Below are positions 27,284 through 35,308 of a stretch of 64,000 nt of DNA, piece by piece. Made by a program: the position numbers and the translations under genes. A model generated the notes under the pieces. It was not told the DNA's origin. It ran no database searches and was given only the letters and a program-made list of their open reading frames with translations. Numbering within the stretch: the first letter of the stretch is position 1; each line of letters starts with the position of its first letter. The DNA is from Methyloprofundus sp. (GTDB lineage Bacteria > Pseudomonadota > Gammaproteobacteria > Methylococcales > Methylomonadaceae): positions 4,319,630 through 4,383,629 of the forward strand of contig AP023240.1 in the NCBI GenBank assembly GCA_016592635.1, in the 5' to 3' direction.

Positions 27284-27299
27284 TGGCACAGTTCATGCT
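27284..27299 (+). promoter_or_regulatory. Candidate sigma-54 promoter of the Csr-type RNA
   Basis: TGGCACAGTTCATGCT matches the -24/-12 pattern TGGCAC-N5-TTGC with one difference: GG at 27285-27286 and GC at 27297-27298 lie exactly ten bases apart. Transcription would start near 27309. Just upstream is a very AT-rich stretch (27170-27270), suited to bending. A pattern match only. Confidence 0.5.
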
Positions 27300-27309
27300 T
27301 TATTAATAT

Positions 27310-27971
27310 TGTAACGTTGGTGTTGCTGGATGTGATGCTAGTTAATAAGTTACTTGAGTTAATTTGAGACTGGTTCTAATGGATTAGTCTTGATTTGAGT
27401 GAGGATGATAAGTAATGATTAGGATGAACTACCTAGGGAAGGTACAGAACAGGATGTTCGATTTTAGGATAGATGCAAGACAAGATGTCTAAATGCAAAG
27501 GATTTACAGGAACTGAATAGGATGCAGTATAAGCAAGGAAGGTCATGGTGACCGTATCAAAGAAAAGGATGGTTTTGGCTTAAAAAGGAAATTGAAAGGA
27601 GGTTCCTCGTAATGAGGGACAAAGGACAAGGTGTCTAACTAGGAAAATGCAGAGCTGGATGCTTGAATGCAAAGGATTAAAGGAGCTGTTTAGGAAACAG
27701 CATAAGCAAGGAAGGTCGTGATGACCGTATTGGGGGCAAGGGAGTGGCTTTGGCTTTTAGGGAAAAGGAAACAAGTTAAGATGGTTACAAGGAATCCTAG
27801 TGTAAGGATTAATAAGGTAATAACTGGCATAAGGATGTGCAAGCAGGGAGCATTACATAGGTGTTGTTAAATTTTTTGTTGGAAATATACAGGTTTTCAT
27901 ATCTTTAGCTTGCTGCTGGATATATCTGTTTTTAAAAAGGAGTGCCTAAGTAATGGGTGCTCCTTTTTTTT
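27310..27971 (+). ncRNA. CsrB/RsmZ-type CsrA-sequestering small RNA (candidate)
   Basis: No protein is encoded, yet the plus strand holds about 28 GGA triplets in 500 bases, mostly as AGGA or AGGGA, many in loops of short stems. Examples: TACCT-AGGGA-AGGTA (27430-27444), GAACA-GGA-TGTTC (27447-27459), GACA-AGG-TGTC, GCTGTT-TAGGA-AACAGC (about 27684-27700) and GCATA-AGGA-TGTGC. Two related blocks about 190 bases apart (from 27493 and 27667) share ATGCAAAGGATT and ATAAGCAAGGAAGGTC, and their stems differ while still pairing. RNAs of the CsrB/RsmY/Z family use exactly such loops to bind many copies of CsrA and relieve translational repression. The 5' end is set by the promoter at 27284 and the 3' end by the terminator at 27934; both are predictions. 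Confidence 0.75.
27934..27971 (+). terminator. Strong Rho-independent terminator of the Csr-type RNA
   Basis: AGGAGTGCC (27938-27946) pairs with GGTGCTCCT (27956-27964) through nine pairs, two of them wobbles, followed by eight T; five A before the stem can extend it. It covers an alternative early start of the next gene, which supports the later ATG at 27995. Confidence 0.88.
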
Positions 27972-27994
27972 GTTTAGAGGAAATGGAAAGAATT

Positions 27995-28231
27995 ATGAAA
28001 GAAATAAATGAATTGCATGATGACGAACAACCTGTAGACCTGCTAACACAAAGTGTGCCGTGGCTTTTTGGTGCAGGTATTGCGGCAGGACATTTATTAA
28101 CCGCATCAAGCTGCACGTTACCCCAGCAAGGGCGGTGTGCTGTGTGTGGGGGGTGTGTAGTCGCTCTAGGTTCTTTGGTTGGCTGGGCAATGCTCAAGAA
28201 ACGTCAAGGCGATGATTTTTATAGCCAGTAA
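27995..28231 (+). CDS. Small Cys-containing membrane protein at the head of the cytochrome cluster
   Basis: A protein of 78 residues. After a polar N-terminus (MKEINELHDDEQPVDLL) come two hydrophobic stretches (WLFGAGIAAGHLLTA and GGCVVALGSLVGWAML) linked by a loop with four Cys (SSCTLPQQGRCAVCGGC). It could be a double-pass membrane protein, with the Cys binding a metal or forming disulfides. I do not recognise a family. The start at 27995 is chosen because GGAAAG lies four bases upstream and the earlier ATG at 27953 lies inside the terminator. It precedes the barrel gene by 40 bases. Confidence 0.6.
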   Translation: MKEINELHDDEQPVDLLTQSVPWLFGAGIAAGHLLTASSCTLPQQGRCAVCGGCVVALGSLVGWAMLKKRQGDDFYSQ

Positions 28232-28271
28232 TATAAATAATATTTTACCAAACTAGAGTCGATTAATTTGC

Positions 28272-29549
28272 ATGAAAGCTAGCCTATTATTTTTTCCTGT
28301 TTTATTACTACTGCCATTTTCTAATGCAAATAGTGCATGGAATTGGAGTGGGACATTGAAAGCAAAAATGCAAGGTGATAATCGATATACGCGTTATGTT
28401 GATGATCATCAGATTTTTGGTGAGGTCTGGGGAAGTTTTGAGGCTTTTGATAATGATAGCTGGCGGGCATCAATAGATTTTGTCACTCGGCAAGGTTCTA
28501 AATATGGTTTTGAAGGTGATATTTATCAGGCATATGTAGAAAAGCAGATAAAACCATGGCATAGCAAAATACAGGTAGGTCGTTTTCAACGCTCTGATAG
28601 TTTGGGTTTTTATAGTTTGGATGGTGCTGCATGGCTTTACGAAATGCCGGAACATGGCTTATCGGTAAATGTTTATGGTGGTAAGCCTACACGCCAAGAA
28701 GATGTGCGCTCAGTTTCTGGTGATTGGCTTTATGGTTTTGAAGTGATGAGTAACCAACAGCTGAATTGGCAAAATAATATATTGTCCCTTGATACTTGGT
28801 TGTTGCGTTTTGGTTTTCAGCAATTTCATGATGAACATACCTCTACTAGATTGACAGTAGGCAGTACCATTGCAGGGCAGTTTCAGAATGAATTTTTGCA
28901 TGCTTATGAACTTTCTCTTATGACCACTTTAGAAACGAATACAGGTGTATTTGAAGAAGTTTTCAGCAGTTTATTGTTGGACTTCACTGAATATAGTCGT
29001 TTGCGTATTAGTTACTCTTTATATGAACCTAAGTCACCTTATCCGACTTTTAAGGAGCAGTTTTTTAGTGATTATTATCAAGGCCGACAAGATTTGTTGC
29101 GCGTAAGTTTTGATCAATCTTTAACGGATACATTTAGTTACCATCTAGGTGGCAAAAGGGCAGCACGCAATACAGGGCACGATATTGGCTATGGTTTTGA
29201 TATTGGAGTAGAAAGTCGCTATTTTCGTGATTTGGCGCTAAGTGCTGATTTTGACATGCTTGAGTTTGGTAAGAGTGATAGTTACAACCTCTACTTTGGT
29301 TCAGCTTATTCATTCACAGCAAAATCTATCATTAGTTTGAACCTAGCATATTCATTGGATACTAGTGCGCTTTATGGAAAAAATAAAGCGGCAGGGACTG
29401 AATTGAAATTTCGCTATAAATTATATAGTGATGTATTTTTGGATTTATCAGGGAGTTATATTGCGAACACCCGTTTAAATGATGAATATCAAGCTGGTTT
29501 ACAGGTCACTTGGTATTTTGATAATTTTCAACCAAAGGCTAAGCTCTAA
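28272..29549 (+). CDS. Outer-membrane beta-barrel protein of the cytochrome cluster
   Basis: A protein of 425 residues with a signal peptide (ASLLFFPVLLLLPFSNANSA). The rest is made of alternating polar/aromatic strands typical of a barrel, such as SGTLKAKMQGDNRYTRYVDDH, GEVWGSFEAFDNDSWRASIDFV, YQAYVEKQIKPWHSKIQVGRF and DVFLDLSGSYIANTRL, ending with LQVTWYFDNF. I estimate 16-20 strands. It does not show the CXXC of MtrB, so it is not a recognisable MtrB homologue. Its stop overlaps the next start (TAATG), and the six downstream genes are multiheme or Fe-S proteins, so it probably forms the pore part of an electron conduit. That function is inferred from context. Confidence 0.75.
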   Translation: MKASLLFFPVLLLLPFSNANSAWNWSGTLKAKMQGDNRYTRYVDDHQIFGEVWGSFEAFDNDSWRASIDFVTRQGSKYGFEGDIYQAYVEKQIKPWHSKIQVGRFQRSDSLGFYSLDGAAWLYEMPEHGLSVNVYGGKPTRQEDVRSVSGDWLYGFEVMSNQQLNWQNNILSLDTWLLRFGFQQFHDEHTSTRLTVGSTIAGQFQNEFLHAYELSLMTTLETNTGVFEEVFSSLLLDFTEYSRLRISYSLYEPKSPYPTFKEQFFSDYYQGRQDLLRVSFDQSLTDTFSYHLGGKRAARNTGHDIGYGFDIGVESRYFRDLALSADFDMLEFGKSDSYNLYFGSAYSFTAKSIISLNLAYSLDTSALYGKNKAAGTELKFRYKLYSDVFLDLSGSYIANTRLNDEYQAGLQVTWYFDNFQPKAKL

Positions 29550-30139
29550 TGCGCTGGATTATTTACAGTTTACTGTTATGTTTAATGGGAGTGGGTGTCG
29601 CCGCAGACCAAGCCCCTGAAAAAGAAAAAACTTGGTGGGAGCAGCGTGATGTGCGCAGTGATATTTATTACCCACATAAGGTGCATTATGCCGTTATGGA
29701 AGAGGAGGGTGACAGTTGTTTATTGTGTCATGCCTTTCAAAAAAATAATGAGCATGATGAGAAAAAACGTAAGCCCTTAAATACCATAGCAAATGAGCCG
29801 TTAGAAGCCATTTGTCATGATTGTCATTTCAAGGAATTGCGCGCTCCCTGGCGTTGTGATCTTTGTCATGATGACCCTAAAAAAATATGGCCTGCAGATC
29901 ACAACTCTGGTTATATTCAACATCATGGTGAGGATAGCAAGCAAGGTACGGCTATTTGTGAAACTTGTCACTTAGATAGGAAATTCTGTACCGATTGTCA
30001 TTTTAGGCGCGATACCTTAGGGCGTGTTTATCATCCTTTGAATTATATTAATCGGCATGGTTTAGAGTCACGGATGATGCCGGCAAATTGTAGTCAATGC
30101 CATAATTCGTTCTATTGTAAAGACTGTCATAATCAATAA
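29549..30139 (+). CDS. Periplasmic heptaheme c-type cytochrome
   Basis: A protein of 196 residues with a signal peptide (MRWIIYSLLLCLMGVGVAA). Seven CXXCH sites occur: CLLCH, CHDCH, CDLCH, CETCH, CTDCH, CSQCH and CKDCH, the last only two residues before the end. One heme per 25 residues is dense, as in small periplasmic electron carriers. Extra His residues (YPHKVHY, GYIQHHG, INRHG) can be distal ligands. It overlaps the barrel gene and is two bases from the next cytochrome gene. It is placed well to be the cytochrome that plugs into or feeds the barrel. Confidence 0.9.
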   Translation: MRWIIYSLLLCLMGVGVAADQAPEKEKTWWEQRDVRSDIYYPHKVHYAVMEEEGDSCLLCHAFQKNNEHDEKKRKPLNTIANEPLEAICHDCHFKELRAPWRCDLCHDDPKKIWPADHNSGYIQHHGEDSKQGTAICETCHLDRKFCTDCHFRRDTLGRVYHPLNYINRHGLESRMMPANCSQCHNSFYCKDCHNQ

Positions 30140-30141
30140 GT

Positions 30142-31128
30142 ATGTTTAGAAAATCTCATTATATTTTTATCATATTGTTTGCAGCTTTTATGCTGAGTAG
30201 CCAGGTATTACATGCTCGCGAAGTTTCTTTGGCTGAAAATCAAATATTGCTAACAAAAACACATGGTGGTGACGGTAGTGCTTGGGGAAATAGCGATTGC
30301 TTGAATTGTCATGTCAGGCGTAATATTCACGCAAACGCACCTGTGATTAAGGATATCGTTTTAAATGTTGGCTATGCAAGCTGTACAGGTTGCCATGGTC
30401 AGAATGGAACCACCATCGAGCGACAATGTGTTATTTGTCATAATGAGCAATTGCTGCCTAAGAATCCTATTATGCAGGATATTAAGAACCATAATTTTTC
30501 GATTAATGCCGATGATGCACTGACGGATGCAGCGTGTGTCAGTTGTCATGATCGCTCTGATATGGATGGCGAGTTTGAAGTACAAGTCGATTTAACTCAC
30601 TATCAAGCTCAGAATAGTTTGGATCTACCCTATCGTAATCAAGCTGATTTTTGTTTGCGTTGTCACAATCAAAACCACCAACAACCAGGCTTTGAAATGA
30701 CCGCTCGTTTTGCTAATGACCCATTAGTGAGCATGGCGCGTAATTATAAATTTATCGATATGCACGGTAATCGCAAAGGGACTGGGCAGCGCACTTATGC
30801 AGGCTTGCGTACCAGTGATTATCAATATGGTACGGTGGTCGATTGTACTGACTGCCATGCTATGCATGGTACCCATAATGAAAAGTTATTAATTGATCGC
30901 ACTGATACAGGGGCCTTTTTATTACCTGCTGCATTGCGGGAATTGCCAGTCTATATAGATATTCAACATGATAATTACGCACAGCATTGTGTAGTTTGCC
31001 ATGAGTCAATCACTGATGTTGAAGCTACGGGCGAAGACACGGGTAATGGGCTAAGCGGTGTGCATCGTGTTGCTGGTTCGTGTATAGAATGTCATAGGCA
31101 TGGTATGGCTGTGCAAACGGGATTGTAA
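30142..31128 (+). CDS. Periplasmic octaheme c-type cytochrome
   Basis: A protein of 328 residues with signal peptide (YIFIILFAAFMLSSQVLHA). Eight CXXCH sites are present: CLNCH, CTGCH, CVICH, CVSCH, CLRCH, CTDCH, CVVCH and CIECH. The spacing is uneven: four sites before residue 140, then a 100-residue stretch with two. No CXXCK is seen, so it is not a nitrite reductase or hydroxylamine oxidase of the known types. Electron transfer within the periplasm is the likely job, given its operon position between two other multihemes. Confidence 0.9.
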   Translation: MFRKSHYIFIILFAAFMLSSQVLHAREVSLAENQILLTKTHGGDGSAWGNSDCLNCHVRRNIHANAPVIKDIVLNVGYASCTGCHGQNGTTIERQCVICHNEQLLPKNPIMQDIKNHNFSINADDALTDAACVSCHDRSDMDGEFEVQVDLTHYQAQNSLDLPYRNQADFCLRCHNQNHQQPGFEMTARFANDPLVSMARNYKFIDMHGNRKGTGQRTYAGLRTSDYQYGTVVDCTDCHAMHGTHNEKLLIDRTDTGAFLLPAALRELPVYIDIQHDNYAQHCVVCHESITDVEATGEDTGNGLSGVHRVAGSCIECHRHGMAVQTGL

Positions 31129-31130
31129 TC

Positions 31131-32012
31131 ATGTTATTACGCACGCTGAGTTTATATTTTGTATTTGCTTTTATGGCAGGTTTGCAGGCAGCTGAAAAAC
31201 CGGAACTGCCTCCTTTTCACCATATTGTTGGCATCAAGCCGTCTAAGGCCATTAATGTTCCGGAGAAATTCACCTTAGGTGATGAGGGTGAGCTGGTATG
31301 TGCAACCTGCCACGGCTTAAAAGATATAGATAAAACTCCTGTAGAAAAAGTAGATACCAAGTCTGCTGATTTTCTGCTTGGAGGGCATTACAGGAAGATA
31401 ACCGGTTTTTGTTATCGTTGTCATGATGAAAAAAAGACCACGCGTGAAAATATTCACGTAATGTTGGATGAGCAGGGTGAAATTAAAAAGAAAAACTGTA
31501 CGTTTTGTCACGAAGAAGTACCTGATCGCGAAAAAAAATTAGAAGTAGCTGATTTAAAATTACGTTTATCCATGCAGCAGATTTGTTATGGCTGTCATTT
31601 AAAAGACCCGCATTTTAACTCAGTAGAACACCAGGTAAAGCCAGCACAGAAAGAAATGTTGGAGCGCATAGAAAAAAACAGTAAAGAGCTCAATATTATT
31701 GTGCCGCTCAGTGAAAAACAAGAAGTACTCTGTGTTAGCTGCCATACGCCGCACCAATATGGCGTGATTGACCCCGAAAAGCCTGCAGGTAATCAAGTTC
31801 AAATTGATGACTTAGAGAAGGGTATTGAGTATGAGGAGCACCCTTGGAGTCAGGTGTTTTCTGAAGATAAGGCGGTGCGTTTAGATGAATTTAATCAACT
31901 GCATAATATGCAGGTTGAGTTCTCTTATCAACGCATTGTGCAAGAGGCATTGCTACGCTTACCAGCTAAAGATGGTCAGCTATGCTTAGTTTGCCATGAT
32001 TTTAAAGATTAA
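31131..32012 (+). CDS. Periplasmic hexaheme c-type cytochrome
   Basis: A protein of 293 residues with signal peptide (LLRTLSLYFVFAFMAGLQAA). It has six CXXCH sites: CATCH, CYRCH, CTFCH, CYGCH, CVSCH and CLVCH. The spacing and the sentence-like block LVCATCHGLKD ... GFCYRCHDEKK resemble doubled-CXXCH-motif cytochromes. A charged stretch without hemes (residues 170-200) separates the fourth and fifth sites. It lies two bases after the octaheme gene and 21 bases before the membrane ferredoxin gene. Confidence 0.9.
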   Translation: MLLRTLSLYFVFAFMAGLQAAEKPELPPFHHIVGIKPSKAINVPEKFTLGDEGELVCATCHGLKDIDKTPVEKVDTKSADFLLGGHYRKITGFCYRCHDEKKTTRENIHVMLDEQGEIKKKNCTFCHEEVPDREKKLEVADLKLRLSMQQICYGCHLKDPHFNSVEHQVKPAQKEMLERIEKNSKELNIIVPLSEKQEVLCVSCHTPHQYGVIDPEKPAGNQVQIDDLEKGIEYEEHPWSQVFSEDKAVRLDEFNQLHNMQVEFSYQRIVQEALLRLPAKDGQLCLVCHDFKD

Positions 32013-32033
32013 TAATAAAAATAAGGAAGAGCG

Positions 32034-33086
32034 ATGCAAGTCATAGCAAATCTAAAAGCCATTCCAAAAGTGCAGAAGTTTCGTTATCTCATGATTGTAT
32101 TGGCGAGTGCCAGCATGCTGGGGCCATTAGCTTTTTTACCGCAATTGGTAGGTAGTGACGATTTATGTGGCACCTTATGTATGCGTCGCTTTTATCTATA
32201 TTTTCCTGGGATGACTTGGGAAGACTTTTTTGTGCATGTGAATGCGGCAGCTATCGGAGTAATGGCCTTTGGTATTATCTTACTAACCACTTTATTTTTT
32301 GGTCGCATGTGGTGTGGTTACTTATGTCCTGTCGGTGGTTTGGCTGAATTAAGTTCACGTATGCTTAATGATCGCTGGAAAATTGAATTTCGTTCATTAC
32401 CACAAGTACAGATACGGTATGGATATTTTGGCTTTTTTCTAGTGGCAATGCCTGCCCTAGGTATTAGTGCCTGTAGCTTATGTAACTTTATTACCATCCC
32501 TCGCTTAATAGAGGCGATGAGTGGTGAGTATCGCGGTATGGTGTTTCTGGTCTCAAGTGTAGGCTTGGTAAACCTTGGTTTATTGCTATTACTCGGAGTC
32601 TTTGCCAGTAAAGGTCGGGCTTACTGTCAATTTATGTGCCCCATTGGTGCGGCAGATGGCTTGATTAACCGCATTGGAGCTAACTTGCCGTTTGCGCATC
32701 GTATTCGGGTGGCTAAAGAGCGTTGTACTGGGTGTAATATCTGTGCACGTGACTGCATGTGTGGTGCCATTAAAATGATAGATAAAATTGCGGTAGTTGA
32801 TCAGGTGTCGTGTATGTCTTGTCATGAGTGTGTAGATGTTTGTGATTGGAATGCTTTGGCATGGACGACACCGCCAAGACATAAAATTAATGAGCCGAAA
32901 AGGATCAAGAAGAATACTGAAATTTTACCAACACCTGACTGGCAGGCAGTACATTTTCACGGGACTAAGTTAGGTGCCGAAGAAGGTGGAACGGCAAAAG
33001 GGCCAGCTGTTAGCTGGGTGAGTGTTTTTAATGCAATGGTACTACTAACAGTTGTATCTATTGTTATTGTTGGTTCATTTTTATAA
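32034..33086 (+). CDS. NapH-like membrane-bound polyferredoxin (quinol-to-cytochrome step)
   Basis: A protein of 350 residues of the NapH/NosR/MauN type. There are about five membrane segments. The cytoplasm-facing CysPro motifs typical of this family are MWCGYLCPVGG and YCQFMCPIGA, and two [4Fe-4S] binding sites follow (CTGCNICARDC and CMSCHECVDVC, residues about 228-275). A final membrane segment lies at the C-terminus (FNAMVLLTVVSIVIVGSFL). NapH-type proteins take electrons from quinol and pass them to periplasmic cytochromes. Placed among multihemes, it is the likely entry point from the quinone pool. CSLCN in the third segment may be a further metal site. Confidence 0.88.
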   Translation: MQVIANLKAIPKVQKFRYLMIVLASASMLGPLAFLPQLVGSDDLCGTLCMRRFYLYFPGMTWEDFFVHVNAAAIGVMAFGIILLTTLFFGRMWCGYLCPVGGLAELSSRMLNDRWKIEFRSLPQVQIRYGYFGFFLVAMPALGISACSLCNFITIPRLIEAMSGEYRGMVFLVSSVGLVNLGLLLLLGVFASKGRAYCQFMCPIGAADGLINRIGANLPFAHRIRVAKERCTGCNICARDCMCGAIKMIDKIAVVDQVSCMSCHECVDVCDWNALAWTTPPRHKINEPKRIKKNTEILPTPDWQAVHFHGTKLGAEEGGTAKGPAVSWVSVFNAMVLLTVVSIVIVGSFL

Positions 33087-33114
33087 TACTGTTATCGCTG
33101 GGGCTGATTTAAAT

Positions 33115-34392
33115 ATGTTGCGTTTTTGTTTATTAACATTATTACTTGTGAGCCTGAATGTGATGGCAAACCCTCGATATAGTGACCCTGATGGTTGCTT
33201 GTCTTGTCATGCTTATCAAGGCTTGGATTATATTGACACTGAGGGTGTATTACGGAGCGCGACCATTGACCGTAGTCATTACGCAAGTTCTTTGCATGGC
33301 AGTGTGCCTTGTAAAGATTGTCACCGTAATACCGTTGATTATCCGCATAAGGTAGAAAATACCGAGGTCGATTGTAGTGAATCATGTCATGTAGAAGAGC
33401 CTTCCGAAGGGGTAAAGTATAGTCATGATGTGATTCATGACGAAATGGATAAATCGGTGCATGCAGGTGGTTGGTATAAAGGTTTAACAGGCGGCAATCG
33501 GCTTGAGGAAATTGAGACAGAGCAGGATCCGTCTTGTCGTCGTTGTCATAGTAATACTTTATATATAGCAGAAACACAGCTGGAAAATTTTAAAGAAGCT
33601 TTTGATCATGCAGAAACCGAGTGTGGTAATTGCCATCAAGGCAAAGCATGGATGGGGCAATTTGGTGGACATATTTTGCGGCGCTTAGTAGGACGGCGTT
33701 GGAATAACCAAGAAAACAATCAAATGTGTGTTGATTGTCACGGCGATATAGAAAAAATGCGTGATGTGGAGCAAGAAGATCCGGAAACATTGGAAAAACA
33801 TCCTGCTAGTGATCGTTTTGTGCATAGTGCGGATAGCTACGCTAAAACCTTGCATGGGCGTTTAATTGTGGATGGCTCAGATTATGGTGCATCGTGTATA
33901 GACTGTCATGCACCAGAAGGTTGGAAGCATGAAATTCGCTCTTACCTAGACCCGTTATCAGCCTCACATATTGATAACTTACCAGAAAGTTGTGGCCAGT
34001 CTAATTGTCATACTTATTCCAAGAAAGCGATTAATTCAGGCTTTACCGAAACAGATATGCATGATTTATCCTTATTGGGTTTAACTAAATTTGAGAACCC
34101 TTTTGTTGATGATGGCTTGTTCAAATCAGCTTGGTTCTGGAGTAGTTGGCCACTGTTATTAATAGGCTTAGTCTTTATTATCGGTAGTATTATTTGGTGG
34201 GTGTTTTATCGTACCACTAAAAAGATTATTCCTATTCTAGGGGGTAATCGCTTTGAACGGATAATGATTGGACGTAAGCCGAGAGCTGCACGTAAGAACC
34301 CGGTTGCTAAAAAAACAACTAAGCCAGTAGCAGAAGAAGCCGAGAATAAAACACGGCAGGCTGACAATGGCCCTGACGAGAAAGGAGCCTAA
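33115..34392 (+). CDS. Membrane-anchored octaheme cytochrome with two unusual heme motifs
   Basis: A protein of 425 residues. A signal peptide (FCLLTLLLVSLNVMA) is followed by heme sites CLSCH, CKDCH, CSESCH (CX3CH), CRRCH, CGNCH, CVDCH, CIDCH and CGQSNCH (CX4CH). One membrane segment near residues 345-370 (WPLLLIGLVFIIGSIIWWVF) is followed by a Lys-rich cytoplasmic tail of about 55 residues. This build suits a cytochrome held at the inner membrane, receiving electrons from the NapH-like protein encoded just upstream. The ATG at 33115 is chosen because the longer frame from 33052 overlaps the previous gene and delays the signal peptide. Confidence 0.85.
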   Translation: MLRFCLLTLLLVSLNVMANPRYSDPDGCLSCHAYQGLDYIDTEGVLRSATIDRSHYASSLHGSVPCKDCHRNTVDYPHKVENTEVDCSESCHVEEPSEGVKYSHDVIHDEMDKSVHAGGWYKGLTGGNRLEEIETEQDPSCRRCHSNTLYIAETQLENFKEAFDHAETECGNCHQGKAWMGQFGGHILRRLVGRRWNNQENNQMCVDCHGDIEKMRDVEQEDPETLEKHPASDRFVHSADSYAKTLHGRLIVDGSDYGASCIDCHAPEGWKHEIRSYLDPLSASHIDNLPESCGQSNCHTYSKKAINSGFTETDMHDLSLLGLTKFENPFVDDGLFKSAWFWSSWPLLLIGLVFIIGSIIWWVFYRTTKKIIPILGGNRFERIMIGRKPRAARKNPVAKKTTKPVAEEAENKTRQADNGPDEKGA

Positions 34393-34396
34393 CAAT

Positions 34397-35308
34397 ATGC
34401 AGATATTAACTACAAAAAACGTAGCATGGGTAGAACGTAGTGGCAAGCAGCCACGCAGAGAAGCCCATCAAGCACGGCAATACTATTTACAAGCCATTAA
34501 AATGCCAGTGCAAATATTAGCAATGTTATTGCTATGTACCATAAATAACTTGGTAGCAGCGGAAAGCTTGTATCTGCAAGCAATCAATAATACGGTACTG
34601 ACAGATGAACAGCTGCAAAAGTCCACAAAAAAAGTAGAAGAGCATAAACCAGTAGCATTGCGCGGTGAGCTAGAAGTACCGCCATTTCACAAACGTAGTA
34701 AAGTGGTTGATTCTTTAGGCAATAGTTTTTGCACTACGTGTCACCAGACTCCACCACATACTAAAAGTGTGCGCAGTCGTACTTTTATGAATATGCATAC
34801 TCAGTATGTGGCCTGTGAAACCTGTCATTTTCGTCCTGAAGGACAACAACTAAGTTATCAATGGCAAGATACCCGTGATGCTAGCGTGGTACGTGCACAA
34901 GCTAAATTATTTAGACAAGTAAAAGAGGAAAAACCTGCAGACACGGCAACTTCAGCAGGGCAGATACAGACCAAAAACCCATTTTATAAAATTACCCCTT
35001 TTTATGGGCAGCAAGCCGTTGCTCTGCGTAGAGAGTCTACTTTTGCTCAAGAAACCAAAAAGATCTGGGAGCAAAAAGGGGCTGTTGTTGCAAAAGCAAC
35101 GCGTAGGGCTATGATTCATGCGCCTTTATCTGAAAAAGGCCCTAAATGTCAGGCTTGCCATAGTGATGAAGAAACATTGTTTGACTTGGCGGAACTAGGG
35201 GCAACTTCCTATCAGGTAGAAAAAATTCAGAATAATATTGTTACCCAGTTCTTTAATCGTTATACCGATGAAGAGCAACGCATCCAGATTATGAGTTTAT
35301 TGCGATGA
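34397..35308 (+). CDS. Triheme c-type cytochrome with an N-terminal anchor
   Basis: A protein of 303 residues. About 35 polar and basic residues come before a hydrophobic stretch (VQILAMLLLCTINNLVAA), so it may be a signal anchor or a long signal peptide. Three CXXCH sites follow: CTTCH, CETCH and CQACH. The first two lie close together, the third near residue 255, so the middle 110 residues are heme-free. A good ribosome site (AAGGAG) precedes the ATG at 34397. The gene overlaps the next one by four bases (ATGA). Confidence 0.8.
   Translation: MQILTTKNVAWVERSGKQPRREAHQARQYYLQAIKMPVQILAMLLLCTINNLVAAESLYLQAINNTVLTDEQLQKSTKKVEEHKPVALRGELEVPPFHKRSKVVDSLGNSFCTTCHQTPPHTKSVRSRTFMNMHTQYVACETCHFRPEGQQLSYQWQDTRDASVVRAQAKLFRQVKEEKPADTATSAGQIQTKNPFYKITPFYGQQAVALRRESTFAQETKKIWEQKGAVVAKATRRAMIHAPLSEKGPKCQACHSDEETLFDLAELGATSYQVEKIQNNIVTQFFNRYTDEEQRIQIMSLLR

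Noticed and set aside
29549..31128. Multihemes considered as nitrite reductase or hydroxylamine oxidoreductase
   Set aside because: No CXXCK site and no P460-type tyrosine cross-link context can be seen.
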